Below, in pieces: positions 9,515 to 18,216 of a DNA stretch of 64,000 nt. A program made the position numbers and the translations under genes. The notes under the pieces were generated by a model. The model was not told the DNA's origin. It did no database searches and saw only the letters and a program-made list of their open reading frames with translations. Source of the DNA: Lachnospiraceae bacterium AD3010. Lineage in GTDB: Bacteria > Bacillota > Clostridia > Lachnospirales > Lachnospiraceae. The stretch lies in contig KK211389.1 in assembly GCA_000622025.1 (NCBI GenBank), positions 1 to 64,000 of the forward strand, read 5' to 3'. Within the stretch, counting starts at the first letter, position 1, and every line of letters starts with the position of its first letter.

Positions 9515-9971
9515 TTTCTTCCTTTATACTTCTCTTCCACATAATTATGGCATCATCCTTCGGATCCTCATAAAATGAAGGCCTGGTACCTTCCGAAACA
9601 AAGCCAAGCTTTTCATAGAGTCTGATGGCGGCGGAGTTTTCCGACCTGACCTCCAGGGTGAAATCCCTTACGCCCTGCTCCAGGCCATTCTCCATCAGTT
9701 TTCTGAGCATCTTTTCCGCTATGCCCTTTCTACGCATTTCCGGAATAACACATACATTTGTTATATCCGCTTCACCGCATAGATCCCTGTATCCGCAGGC
9801 TCCGATTATCTTTTTATTCTCATCCTCTGCCACCAGATAATATGCGTATTCTATGGCAGTAGTCTCTATAAAGTCTTTTTTCGTCCAGGCACTTTTGCCG
9901 AATATCTCTTTCTCTATGAGTGAAAGCTCTTCCGCGTCTTCCTTTTTTAATCTTCTGATCTCAAATGTCAT
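9507..9971 (-). CDS. rimI: ribosomal protein S18-alanine N-acetyltransferase
   Basis: A 154-aa GNAT protein with the acetyl-CoA loop RRKGIAEKML and the LEVRSEN..AIRLYEKLGF signature of RimI. It acetylates the N-terminal alanine of ribosomal protein S18 and perhaps other targets. It stands between tsaB and rnz, the usual RimI context in Firmicutes, and overlaps tsaB by 4 nt (ATGA). Confidence 0.92.
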   Translation of the reverse strand: MTFEIRRLKKEDAEELSLIEKEIFGKSAWTKKDFIETTAIEYAYYLVAEDENKKIIGACGYRDLCGEADITNVCVIPEMRRKGIAEKMLRKLMENGLEQGVRDFTLEVRSENSAAIRLYEKLGFVSEGTRPSFYEDPKDDAIIMWKRSIKEENA

Positions 9972-10717
9972 ACGTAAAGTGAGTGTCCTCCGGCGGAAAG
10001 CTCTCTTAAAGTTCCGTTTTCCTCGGCAAGAGCCCTCTCCCTTTCAGCCTGTGAAGGCTTCAGATAATCCGGTCTGAAGGTCTCTGCATCGGTATACATA
10101 CCCTTTTCATATAGCTTAAAAGCCAATGCTCCCACCGCTCCGGCTCTCTGCAGGGATAAGTGTGGCGGCGCGATATGATAGGGAACAGCTAAGGAAGCCC
10201 GTAGATCCCGGTCAAAGGAGTAGATACCGTCACCGGTAAAAACAGCCTTTCTCCCAAATGAATTAACCTTTTCAAGAAGGGAGTCAAGGGGAACAGCGCT
10301 CTGGGGCATAAGCTCAATAAGTCCGTCTCCTTCGTACTCATATATTGCGGTATACACATTCCTTCGCCTGGCATCCATCATAGGGACGATCAGGGCATCC
10401 GGACAGAATATATTATAGGCAAGTGCTTCCAGAGTCGGAACCGGGATAACAGGAACATCCATTGCCATGGCAAGACCCTTTACCGTTGCACAGCCGATAC
10501 GAAGCCCCGTAAATGATCCCGGCCCCTTTGAAACCGCCAGGGCATCAATATCCTTTAAGTTGATACCGCTTTTTTTAAGCATATCATCCATAAGGGGCAT
10601 AAGTGTTTCCGAGTGGGTAAGCTTTATGCTTATTGTAAACTCGGCCTTCATAAGACCCGAGGATATCACGGCGCAGGATACCGGTAATGCCGATGAATCA
10701 ATGGAAAGAACTGTCAT
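9968..10717 (-). CDS. tsaB: tRNA threonylcarbamoyladenosine complex, TsaB subunit
   Basis: This 249-aa TsaD paralogue opens with LSIDSSALPVSCAV and has the GPGSFTGLRIG motif typical of TsaB. It is the scaffold that binds TsaD and TsaE in t6A formation. It overlaps tsaE by 20 nt and rimI by 4 nt. Length is normal. Confidence 0.94.
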   Translation of the reverse strand: MTVLSIDSSALPVSCAVISSGLMKAEFTISIKLTHSETLMPLMDDMLKKSGINLKDIDALAVSKGPGSFTGLRIGCATVKGLAMAMDVPVIPVPTLEALAYNIFCPDALIVPMMDARRRNVYTAIYEYEGDGLIELMPQSAVPLDSLLEKVNSFGRKAVFTGDGIYSFDRDLRASLAVPYHIAPPHLSLQRAGAVGALAFKLYEKGMYTDAETFRPDYLKPSQAERERALAEENGTLRELSAGGHSLYV

Positions 10718-11135
10718 TTATCTCTATCTCTCTGAAATCAAACCCCTTTTCGGGATCCTTTCTTATTTTTACCCGGATACAGGACTCCGGCAGAAGCTCA
10801 ATAATAAGCTCCGCCCATTCCACAAGGCTTACACCCTCCCCGTAGAAGCAGTCCTCATAACCTATCTCGTCCATTTCGGAAATATCCCCTATCCTGTACA
10901 CATCAAAGTGGTAAAGGGGAAGTCTTCCGTCCCTGTATATCTTGAGAATATTGAAGGTTGGCGATGTGATCTCCCTTGCGATACCCAGACCCTTAGCCAA
11001 TCCCTTTGTAAACACGGTCTTTCCGGTCCCGAGATCACCTGACAGGGCGATAACGCTCCCCTTCTCTATACTTTTTCCCATTCTTTCCCCAATGGAGAAG
11101 GTTTCTTCGGGACTAAAGGACTCAAATTTAGGCAT
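10698..11135 (-). CDS. tsaE: tRNA threonylcarbamoyladenosine complex ATPase, TsaE
   Basis: A 145-aa P-loop ATPase with Walker A GDLGTGKT, the TSPTFN motif, a HFDVYR segment and VEWAE in the C-terminal half, all typical of TsaE. Its ATP hydrolysis resets the TsaB-TsaD complex. It is the first gene of the leftward operon ending with ispD. The promoter must lie in the short gap before the repeat array at 11,190-11,360. Confidence 0.95.
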   Translation of the reverse strand: MPKFESFSPEETFSIGERMGKSIEKGSVIALSGDLGTGKTVFTKGLAKGLGIAREITSPTFNILKIYRDGRLPLYHFDVYRIGDISEMDEIGYEDCFYGEGVSLVEWAELIIELLPESCIRVKIRKDPEKGFDFREIEINDSSFH

Positions 11136-11195
11136 ACTTAGAGATATTATATAGAATTCGGGATGGTTTGTAAAATCATAAAGTTGTATACAAAG

Positions 11196-11361
11196 AGAAA
11201 GATCCTTCGCTGGCGCTCAGGATGACATGAGCGAAGTGCTCAAGAATAAGAGAAAGATCCTTCGCTGGCGCTCAGGATGACATGAGCGAAGTGCTCAAGA
11301 ATACAGGAGCGAAGTGCTCAAGAATACATGAGCGAAGCGAAGGATCTTTCCGGTTTCAAGG
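11196..11361. repeat. REP-like palindrome array (AAGATCCTTCGC family)
   Basis: Two near-identical copies of about 54 bp (from about 11,196 and 11,250) contain AAGATCCTTCGCTGGCGCTC followed by AGGATGACATGAGCGAAG. They are followed by shorter copies, and the last reads GAGCGAAGCGAAGGATCTT. The same core appears at 25,069-25,139 and 26,711-26,739. Together with short spacers it fills the 259-nt gap between ribU and tsaE. Confidence 0.8.
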
Positions 11362-11394
11362 AATACAATAAATATGGCTTTTTATCTCTACACC

Positions 11395-12018
11395 TTATCT
11401 GTACCCATGTAAGATGGGTGAAAGCGGTTTATAAACCAGGACTGTTATTATAAGAGAACATAACCCCTTAATAAATGTAAACGGAAGGTTGAAAATTATA
11501 AGGCAGTCAAGAAGTGTATTCACATTGGGGTTTATCGCCTTATATGCCCCGATTATGGCTTCCATCGGCATAAATGCAGTATATACGGGATATACGATAA
11601 AGTAATTACTCGGAACGCTTATCAAGGCCATCACTATTGCCCCCACAAGAGCACCGATCACTGCTCCCTTTTTGTTGTGGAGCTTTTTATAAATTATACC
11701 CGCAAAAAATACATACACCGCTCCAAGGATAAAATTGGAAAGCTCTCCCACTCCTCCTGACTGTGTATTGAAGAGATGTATAAGGTTCTTAATAAGGCAT
11801 ACAGCGACGCCGGATATCGGCCCGTAGGCAAAGGATGCTATTAGAGCCGGAAGCTCAGAAAAATCCATCTTTATAAAGCCCGGTATAAGCGGAACCGGGA
11901 ATTCCAGAAACATCAGCACATATGCAACAGCTCCAAGCATTGCCGTGCCGCATAGCTTCCTTATCCTTGATCCGTAAACCACATTTCTGCCGTCCAGTGC
12001 TTCGTTTAAGCTGCTCAA
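11395..12018 (-). CDS. ribU: ECF riboflavin transporter substrate-binding subunit RibU
   Basis: A small multi-pass membrane protein (about 207 aa) with five or six hydrophobic segments and the motifs FLEFPVPLIPGFIKMDFSEL and KNLIHL near the front, typical of RibU. It binds riboflavin for the ECF energy-coupling module, which is not in this window. The frame is open upstream to a GTG at 12,066, but a strong AAGGAGG at 12,027-12,033 lies 8 nt before a TTG at 12,018, which I take as the start. The FMN riboswitch and terminator just upstream support the substrate. Confidence 0.9.
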   Translation of the reverse strand: MSSLNEALDGRNVVYGSRIRKLCGTAMLGAVAYVLMFLEFPVPLIPGFIKMDFSELPALIASFAYGPISGVAVCLIKNLIHLFNTQSGGVGELSNFILGAVYVFFAGIIYKKLHNKKGAVIGALVGAIVMALISVPSNYFIVYPVYTAFMPMEAIIGAYKAINPNVNTLLDCLIIFNLPFTFIKGLCSLIITVLVYKPLSPILHGYR

Positions 12019-12124
12019 AGTTTTTTCCTCCTTACTTCGGCCGTCAGATATCAACGGCCCGATCACAGTGGAAATTCCCGAAAAGCGTGTATCTATTTAA
12101 AATCCGAAGGGTTCTGAAATAGAT

Positions 12125-12159
12125 ACAAAAAAAGCCCTGAAAGCATAAACCTTCAGGGC
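12125..12159 (-). terminator. riboswitch-controlled intrinsic terminator
   Basis: On the minus strand GCCCTGAA (12,159-12,152) pairs with TTCAGGGC (12,041 offset: 12,141-12,134), then a run of seven T at 12,133-12,127. It sits between the FMN aptamer and ribU, the usual place for transcription attenuation when FMN is plentiful. Confidence 0.85.
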
Positions 12160-12176
12160 AAAAAGACATTATAATC

Positions 12177-12321
12177 ATCTTCTCTCATCCAGACTGTACT
12201 GTCGGCTCCGGAATCACACCGGATCATGCTTTGGCGTAAGGGATATGGATTATCACTCAAACGCACCTTGCTCGCGGGCTATACCGCCGGTCAGGGAATT
12301 TCGCCCCGCCCCGAAGAATTT
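12177..12321 (-). promoter_or_regulatory. FMN riboswitch (RFN element)
   Basis: The conserved RFN blocks are all visible on the minus strand: GGGGCGAAATTCCCTGACC near 12,307-12,287, then GGCGGTATAGCCCGCGAGC, a variable arm, and CCGACAGTACAGTCTGGATG with AGAAG near 12,177. The fold closes on itself with a terminator directly downstream and ribU as target. This is the classic FMN sensor. Confidence 0.96.
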
Positions 12322-12377
12322 CCGTTTATTTATTTACCGTCCACTACTCTACCACAGAGCGGGTGAAAAGGCAAGCA

Positions 12378-14468
12378 TTATACATCCTTAATGGAGAAGC
12401 TTATCCTTCCCATCTTATCCTTGCCCATGCACTTAACCTTTACATGGTCTCCGAGAGTCAGAACATCCTCTACGTGCGCAATCCGGCGATGTGCGATACG
12501 GCTTATATGAACCATACCCTCCTTACCGGGAGCAAATTCGATGAAAGCACCGAAATCCTTAATGGACACTACGTCACCCTCATAAACCTCGCCTTCCTTA
12601 AAGTCGGTAACGATGGTATTAACGTAATTAAGTGCCTTCTGCATTCCTGCTTCATCCTCGCCGCAGATGGATACGGAACCGTCATCATCAATATCAACCT
12701 GAACGCCGCAGCGTTTGATGATCTCGTTAATGGTCTTTCCTCTCTGTCCAACAACGTCTCCAATGCACTCAGGATCGATCTTTGTAAGGATGATCTTAGG
12801 AGCATATTTGCCCACATGATCTCTGGGCTCTGCGATAGCGGGAGTCATGATCTCATTCATGATATATTCCCTTGCCTCGTGGCACTGCCTGATAGCCTGC
12901 TCAACGATGGCGCGTGTGAGACCGTGGATCTTAATATCCATCTGTATCGCTGTGATACCGTCATGGGTACCTGCAACCTTGAAGTCCATATCACCGAAGA
13001 AGTCCTCAAGGCCCTGAATATCCGTAAGAACGATATAATCGTCATCATTATCCGGATTGGTAACAAGTCCGCAGCTTATTCCCGCAACCTGCTTCTTTAT
13101 GGGAACACCTGCAGCCATAAGCGCCATACAGGATGCGCAGATGCTGGCCTGTGATGTGGAGCCGTTTGACTCAAAGGTCTCGGAGACCGCACGGATGGCG
13201 TAGGGGAATTCCTCTGCCGAAGGAAGAACCGGGATAAGGGCCCTCTCTGCAAGTGCACCATGTCCTATTTCTCTTCTTCCCGGTCCGCGGCTTACCTTGG
13301 TCTCACCTACGGAATATGAAGGGAAATTATACTGGTGTATATATCTCTTCTCCGTGATATTGCTGTCCATACCGTCAACCCTCTGCTTTTCTGAAAGAGG
13401 TGCAAGAGTTACGATATCGCAGATCTGTGTCTGACCCCTTGTAAACATCGCAGAGCCATGAACTCTGGGTATAAGATCGATCTCAGCAGCAAGAGGACGT
13501 ATTTCCTTGATATCCCTGCCGTCAGGTCTCTTATGATCCTTAAGGATCATCTTCCTTACAGTCTTCTTCTGATACTGATATACGGCCTCTCCGATAAGGG
13601 GAGCCCATTCCTCATTATCCTTAAGCGCTTCCTCAACGCGCTCCTGAAGAGCAGAAACCGCAGCTTCTCTTGCCTGCTTATCATCATTAAAGGTAGCTCT
13701 TTCCATTTCTTCCGGAGGAGCTATCTCTTTTATCTTCTCGAATAATTCTTCGGGAATAGCCTGTGAAACATATTCTGACTTCTGCTTTCCGACCTCTGAC
13801 TGTATCTTCTTAAAGAATTCGATTATCCGTAAATTTTCATCATGACAGAGATAGATCGCTTCAAGCATCTTCTCATCGCTAATCTCATTTGCGCCGGCCT
13901 CTATCATAATGACCTTCTGTCCCACGGATGCAACTGTAAGACGAAGATCTCCGCTGTCCCATTCCTTCTGGGAGGGATTCACGATAAAACGTCCGTCTAT
14001 AAGTCCCATCTGCGTCATAGCGCAGGGACCGTCAAAGGGGATATCGGAAATGGTTGTTGCAAGTGCACATCCAAGCATAGCCGTGATCTCCGGACGGCAT
14101 TCCTTATCGACACTCATTACCAGAGCATCAAGGGTCACATCATTACGATAATCCTTCGGAAACAGAGGGCGCATGGGCCTGTCTATAACACGGCTTGTAA
14201 GAACCGCATTTTCAGAGGCCTTGCCTTCTCTCTTATTGAAGCCACCGGGCATACGCCCAACCGCATAGAACTTCTCTTCGTACTCAACAGACAGGGGGAA
14301 GAAATCAATCCCGTCTCTCGGTGCCTTGGAAGCAGTAGCTGTACAGAGTACCGTGGTCTCTCCGTAATGCATAAGTGCACAGCCGTTGGCCTGTGCTCCT
14401 ACCCTTCCTATGTCGATGCTTAAAGTCTTGCCCCCGATCTCAATTGAATAGGTTTTGTAATCTGACAT
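12378..14468 (-). CDS. pnp: polynucleotide phosphorylase
   Basis: A 696-aa protein with two RNase PH domains (about 10-215 and 310-540) separated by an alpha-helical linker, then a KH domain (about 550-610, with the VGQRGKTINEI GxxG loop) and an S1 domain (about 620-690). It degrades RNA phosphorolytically from the 3' end. It lies downstream of rpsO, as in most bacteria. The 160-nt gap between them holds a large stem-loop that may be an RNase III-type processing site. Confidence 0.97.
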   Translation of the reverse strand: MSDYKTYSIEIGGKTLSIDIGRVGAQANGCALMHYGETTVLCTATASKAPRDGIDFFPLSVEYEEKFYAVGRMPGGFNKREGKASENAVLTSRVIDRPMRPLFPKDYRNDVTLDALVMSVDKECRPEITAMLGCALATTISDIPFDGPCAMTQMGLIDGRFIVNPSQKEWDSGDLRLTVASVGQKVIMIEAGANEISDEKMLEAIYLCHDENLRIIEFFKKIQSEVGKQKSEYVSQAIPEELFEKIKEIAPPEEMERATFNDDKQAREAAVSALQERVEEALKDNEEWAPLIGEAVYQYQKKTVRKMILKDHKRPDGRDIKEIRPLAAEIDLIPRVHGSAMFTRGQTQICDIVTLAPLSEKQRVDGMDSNITEKRYIHQYNFPSYSVGETKVSRGPGRREIGHGALAERALIPVLPSAEEFPYAIRAVSETFESNGSTSQASICASCMALMAAGVPIKKQVAGISCGLVTNPDNDDDYIVLTDIQGLEDFFGDMDFKVAGTHDGITAIQMDIKIHGLTRAIVEQAIRQCHEAREYIMNEIMTPAIAEPRDHVGKYAPKIILTKIDPECIGDVVGQRGKTINEIIKRCGVQVDIDDDGSVSICGEDEAGMQKALNYVNTIVTDFKEGEVYEGDVVSIKDFGAFIEFAPGKEGMVHISRIAHRRIAHVEDVLTLGDHVKVKCMGKDKMGRISFSIKDV

Positions 14469-14576
14469 TTTTCTTTCCTTTCTTCTTCTCTGCTTACATC
14501 ATTCTGCACGCGGATACGAAATCACCTTAAAATCAATCCCTTTAATCCTCTCATTCCGCGGTTTTTACATAGCAAT

Positions 14577-14624
14577 ATGCCCGGGACCGGGAGATGTGTG
14601 AACATCCCGGCGATCCCAGGGCAT
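14577..14624 (-). other. long stem-loop between rpsO and pnp
   Basis: ATGCCC..GGGA (14,624-14,613) pairs with TCCCGGGCAT at the other end, and CCGGGATGT pairs with ACATCTCCCGG around a small loop. Only a small internal bulge breaks the stem. No T-run follows, so it is not a normal terminator. In E. coli the same gap holds an RNase III site, so a processing role is likely but inferred. Confidence 0.6.
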
Positions 14625-14628
14625 CCTG

Positions 14629-14895
14629 TTATTTCCTGAGTCCGAGCTTCTCAACTATTGCTCTGTAACGCTCGATATCTTTACGCTTGAGATAGCTTAA
14701 AAGACCTCTTCTCTTACCTACCATCTTCAGAAGACCTCTCCTTGAATGGTGGTCGTGAGTATTGATCTTCAGGTGCTCTGTAAGCTCCCTAATCCTCTCT
14801 GTGAGAATAGCTACCTGAACCTCCGGTGAACCGGTGTCGCCTGCCTGCTTACCGTACTTTTCAACAAGCTCGGCTTTCTTTTCCTTTGATATCAT
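14629..14895 (-). CDS. rpsO: 30S ribosomal protein S15
   Basis: An 88-aa protein with S15 hallmarks: [25 protein letters not shown] and [10 protein letters not shown]. It binds 16S rRNA early in 30S assembly. The frame is open further upstream, but GAAGGAG sits just before the ATG at 14,895, giving the usual 88-residue length, so I start there. pnp follows. Confidence 0.96.
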   Translation of the reverse strand: MISKEKKAELVEKYGKQAGDTGSPEVQVAILTERIRELTEHLKINTHDHHSRRGLLKMVGKRRGLLSYLKRKDIERYRAIVEKLGLRK

Positions 14896-14913
14896 TTTTT
14901 CTCCTTCCGGCAT

Positions 14914-15010
14914 TCAAATGATGCCTGTTTAATATTATACTGTCTTCCCATTACCGAGTCCGGGTCAGGAGTACCCGAAAACCCAGCAAGGGTCACACAC
15001 GGAAGCAACT
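14914..15010 (-). promoter_or_regulatory. possible structured leader of rpsO
   Basis: The 165-nt gap before rpsO contains, on the minus strand, CGGGT and ACCCG pairing around a 7-nt loop (about 14,955-14,973), preceded by a GACCC/GGGT pair. rpsO leaders often bind S15 for autoregulation, but I cannot assign this one to a known class. Confidence 0.3.
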
Positions 15011-15078
15011 ATATCATTTTCCCCCGGTGAATGTCAAGGCTTTTCAAAATGCTTATTCAGAATAAACGTTTTATAAGG

Positions 15079-16212
15079 TCAGTCCAGAACTCTCCGTACC
15101 ACCGCAGGCTTTCTGTAATATGCATTGTCAATTCGTATTCCTGTTCGTCTGGAGTGGGCATTCACGATCTGGCCTCCGCCTATGTATATACCCACATGCC
15201 CTATCCTGCCGCCACGGGCATAGAAGAACAGGTCTCCGGGCTGGGCATCCGAAGGTGAGATCTTTTTACCAACCGTAGACTGGGCTGCACTGGTTCTCGG
15301 AAGATAAACATTGTACTTTCTGAAGATACTCTGCACATAGCCTGAACAGTCTGCGCCCTTTGTTAAGCTGGTGCCTCCCCATACATAGCGGTTACCTATA
15401 AACTGCTTCGCATAGTTTACAAGGCTTACCCTGACATCCGAAACACCCTCACCGTACTTAAGCTCCTTCATGCTCTGGGCCTTATCCAGCTGCTCGGCAA
15501 TGGAGACAAACTCCGAGCTAATCCAGCCCTCGTCTTCGTCAATCTCGATCTTAAGCCAATCCGAATCCTTATCTCCTTCGGTAACCACATATTCCTCATC
15601 TATAGGAACCATGGTAACCACTGCGGAATCCGTTGAAGGTTCTTCGCGGACAAAGAGAGTTGTGGTCTTTATGGTGGCTACAAGGGTTATCTCCTCCTCC
15701 GCTATTTCCTTTGCTTTTTCTCCAGTATAGAGGAACTCAGTTTTACAATATCCTTCAACCTTACCCGATTTAATATGAGCCCAGTTTCCGGAAACATCCA
15801 GCATCTCACAGGCCGCATGCTTTGTCATCTTACCCACCAGCTCCGAATCCTCATCCGGAGCCTCCCTTATATTCAGATGGTCATTAACGTTGGCAATACC
15901 CAGATTCGTATATCCCGCAATGGTACCGTCATTATCGGCATCCATATCGCTTACGTCGGAAGAAACGCTGTTATACTCCACAGCCCCGGCTCCGGCAGAC
16001 AACACCTCCTCCGAATGCTCTGAAATATCCCAGGTGGTAAAATATGTAGCAATGTCATCAAGAACAGCTCCCGCCCCGGCAGACACAATGCTTAAGTTCT
16101 CTGCCCGAACCGTAACGGGAAACAGCAAGAAAATGAAACTGCACACAGCAGCAAGAGCTGTAAAAAAGCAGCCCGGAAGAATTCTATAATTAATCTTCAA
16201 ATCTATATACAT
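15079..16212 (-). CDS. NlpC/P60 cell-wall hydrolase with two SH3b domains
   Basis: 377 aa. An N-terminal signal segment (hydrophobic about 12-35, then VRAEN) directs secretion. Two bacterial SH3 domains lie at about 95-160 (HLNIREAPDEDSELVGKM) and 175-240 (TLFVREEPSTDSAVVTM). The C-terminal NlpC/P60 peptidase (about 260-377) has Cys289 in GADCSGYV and the histidine in GRIGHVGIYI. It should cut gamma-D-Glu-diamino-acid links in peptidoglycan stem peptides. It is followed by rpsO and preceded by a repeat-rich gap. Confidence 0.92.
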   Translation of the reverse strand: MYIDLKINYRILPGCFFTALAAVCSFIFLLFPVTVRAENLSIVSAGAGAVLDDIATYFTTWDISEHSEEVLSAGAGAVEYNSVSSDVSDMDADNDGTIAGYTNLGIANVNDHLNIREAPDEDSELVGKMTKHAACEMLDVSGNWAHIKSGKVEGYCKTEFLYTGEKAKEIAEEEITLVATIKTTTLFVREEPSTDSAVVTMVPIDEEYVVTEGDKDSDWLKIEIDEDEGWISSEFVSIAEQLDKAQSMKELKYGEGVSDVRVSLVNYAKQFIGNRYVWGGTSLTKGADCSGYVQSIFRKYNVYLPRTSAAQSTVGKKISPSDAQPGDLFFYARGGRIGHVGIYIGGGQIVNAHSRRTGIRIDNAYYRKPAVVRRVLD

Positions 16213-16301
16213 AAGTAAAAAATCCGTTTACAAAATCCCACCGGGGAAATCCACTCCCTCTGTGAGGTGTGAGCTTTGGCTCTGTCTGTTCCTTCCTCAG
16301 G

Positions 16302-16434
16302 TTCCGGAGAGCGGCAGTTCCTGAGAGGGTTGTCCAAAACGCCGGTCCTTACGCTGCGTCCTTTGCAGCGTTAGTACCGCTGCGTTTTGGCCCAAAGCGG
16401 GAGCGTCCCTCGAAGGAACTGCCGCTCACCGGAA
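16302..16434. repeat. 133-bp imperfect palindrome
   Basis: The outer arms (16,302-16,322 and 16,414-16,434) are inverted copies with 20 of 21 matches, containing GAGCGGCAGTTCCT. Inside, CCAAAACGC pairs with GCGTTTTGG, and ACGCTGC with GCAGCGT at the tip. Single-stranded DNA or RNA would fold into one long hairpin. It fills most of the gap between nptA and the NlpC gene and may be a small non-autonomous element or a structured transcript end. Confidence 0.75.
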
Positions 16435-16522
16435 CCGTCCGGCGTATAACACGGAACCGTCCGGCGTATAACACAAAACCGTCCGGCGTACAACACAGAA
16501 CCGTCCGGTGTATAACAATAAC
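16435..16522. repeat. four tandem 22-bp repeats
   Basis: Four units start at 16,435, 16,457, 16,479 and 16,501, each beginning CCGTCCGGCGTATAACA with minor changes. They abut the 133-bp palindrome, whose end (CCGGAA) resembles the unit boundary. They lie 3 nt after the stop of the Na/Pi cotransporter gene. Confidence 0.85.
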
Positions 16523-16525
16523 ACC

Positions 16526-18202
16526 TCACGCCTTGGCCGAAGCCTGCATAACCGGCGTGTTCTCACGCTCGGAATCCTTAATGGCAAAGGCGATATTCGT
16601 CGCATGATCCGCAACTCTCTCAAGCCCGGAAATGATATCGGAATAGATCATTCCGGCTTCAGGAGTACACTCATTACGTTCAAGCCGTGCCACGTGGGCA
16701 TTCTGCAGCTCTCTTTCCTTGCGGTCTATCCGGTCCTCAAGGGTAATGATATCCTTCATATGCTTATCGTCGTCTTTAGAGAACATCTCAATCGAATAGT
16801 GCACGATCATATTGACCATATCAAGAAGCTCTCCCATTTCCTTCTGTGCAACAAGGGTAAACGAAGCGTTCTTTTCTATTCTCTCCTTTGCCATATCCGC
16901 AACATTCTCGGCATGATCACCGATCCTCTCAATATCGTTGACCACATGGAAAAGAGCACCGATCTGACGGAGGTCATCAACCGGAAGGTTAACCTGGTTG
17001 ATCTTCACAAGGTAATTGGTAATGGAGTGATTAAGGAAATCAATATTCTTTTCCACCTCATACACCTTTGCAATCTCCTCCTCGTCCAGGGTGATAAGTG
17101 CATTCATGGCCCGGTTCAGGTTCTCGCTTGCAAGATTCGCCATACGGTCAAGCTCCTTAATGGCATCAATGACAGCAGTTGCAGGTGAGAAGATAACATT
17201 TGAACCGATATACTGAAGCTCGTACTGAGTCCTGTAACCCACCTTTTCCTTGGCATCCCCGGATCTCGGAACGATCATATATGTCATATCCACGATCTGC
17301 TTTGTAAAGGGCAGAAGAACGATAACCTGGAAAATCTTAAAGGTGGTGTGTGCATTAGCAATTATACGTCCCGGGTTGTCACCGGATATGGTGTGCAGGA
17401 ACGAAAGGATAAAGGGCTCTGCAAAAAGAAGAATAAAGAATACGATTATGGTTCCTATAATATTGAAGATCAGGTGGATAAGAGAAGCTCTCTTAGCATC
17501 CCTGGTTCCCGCAAGACCTGCAAGAAGTGCCGGCATACAGGCTCCGATATTACACCCGAGGATAATATACATACAGATATCAAGACCAATAAGATCCTGA
17601 TTAGCCATCAGAAGGAGAATCGACACGGTAACTGAGGAGCTCTGGATAAGGGATGTAAGGACAGCCCCCACAACGATACCAAGCACCGGATTCTGGAGAC
17701 TCATAAGTATGTCCGTAACCGCCTTCACATCCTTAAGCGAGGACATGGCGCTGGACATCTGGGAGAGACCAAGGAAAAGAACTCCGAAGCCCGTTACTAT
17801 TTCGGCGATCTTTTTAACCATGGCATTTTTACTGAACATGGTGCAGAGCGCACCACCAAGAAGGAAGACCGGAGCAGCCTTTGAAAGATTAAAGGATACC
17901 AGCTGTGAGGTGACCGTGGTACCGATATTGGCACCGAGAACCGGACCTGCTGCCTGATAAAGGGTCATAAGGCCGGAATTTACGAATGAAACGATCATTA
18001 CGGTGCAGGCGCTTGACGACTGGATAACCGCCGTAAAAATAAGACCTATGAACATTCCCTGCACTCTGGTTCTTGTAAGGGTCTCAAGGATATTTCTGAG
18101 CTTCGCACCCGCAGCTCTTTCAATGCTGTCCCCCATAACCTTCATGCCGTAAAGGAACAGTCCCAGACCACCCATCATCGGCAAAATAATTGATACTCCC
18201 AA
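16526..18202 (-). CDS. Na+/phosphate cotransporter with PhoU-like C terminus
   Basis: A 558-aa NptA/PNaS-family protein. The membrane half (about 1-310) holds two inverted Na/Pi repeats with the paired QSSSA signatures (VIQSSSACT near 60 and LIQSSSVTV near 190). The C-terminal half (about 330-540) is a PhoU-like helical bundle with the repeated ERIGDHAENVA and ERVADHATNIA motifs. It probably takes up phosphate with sodium. It follows ribF after only 14 nt, so it may be the tail of the nusA operon. Confidence 0.92.
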   Translation of the reverse strand: MGVSIILPMMGGLGLFLYGMKVMGDSIERAAGAKLRNILETLTRTRVQGMFIGLIFTAVIQSSSACTVMIVSFVNSGLMTLYQAAGPVLGANIGTTVTSQLVSFNLSKAAPVFLLGGALCTMFSKNAMVKKIAEIVTGFGVLFLGLSQMSSAMSSLKDVKAVTDILMSLQNPVLGIVVGAVLTSLIQSSSVTVSILLLMANQDLIGLDICMYIILGCNIGACMPALLAGLAGTRDAKRASLIHLIFNIIGTIIVFFILLFAEPFILSFLHTISGDNPGRIIANAHTTFKIFQVIVLLPFTKQIVDMTYMIVPRSGDAKEKVGYRTQYELQYIGSNVIFSPATAVIDAIKELDRMANLASENLNRAMNALITLDEEEIAKVYEVEKNIDFLNHSITNYLVKINQVNLPVDDLRQIGALFHVVNDIERIGDHAENVADMAKERIEKNASFTLVAQKEMGELLDMVNMIVHYSIEMFSKDDDKHMKDIITLEDRIDRKERELQNAHVARLERNECTPEAGMIYSDIISGLERVADHATNIAFAIKDSERENTPVMQASAKA

Positions 18203-18216
18203 ATCAACCTCCGTTT

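Noticed and set aside
12363-13154. Rightward 263-codon frame opposite pnp
   Set aside because: It lies wholly antisense to a well-conserved gene and has no motif.
16435-16522. CRISPR-like short repeats
   Set aside because: The units are contiguous without spacers, and no cas gene is in the window. The same holds for the arrays at 25,005 and 26,604.
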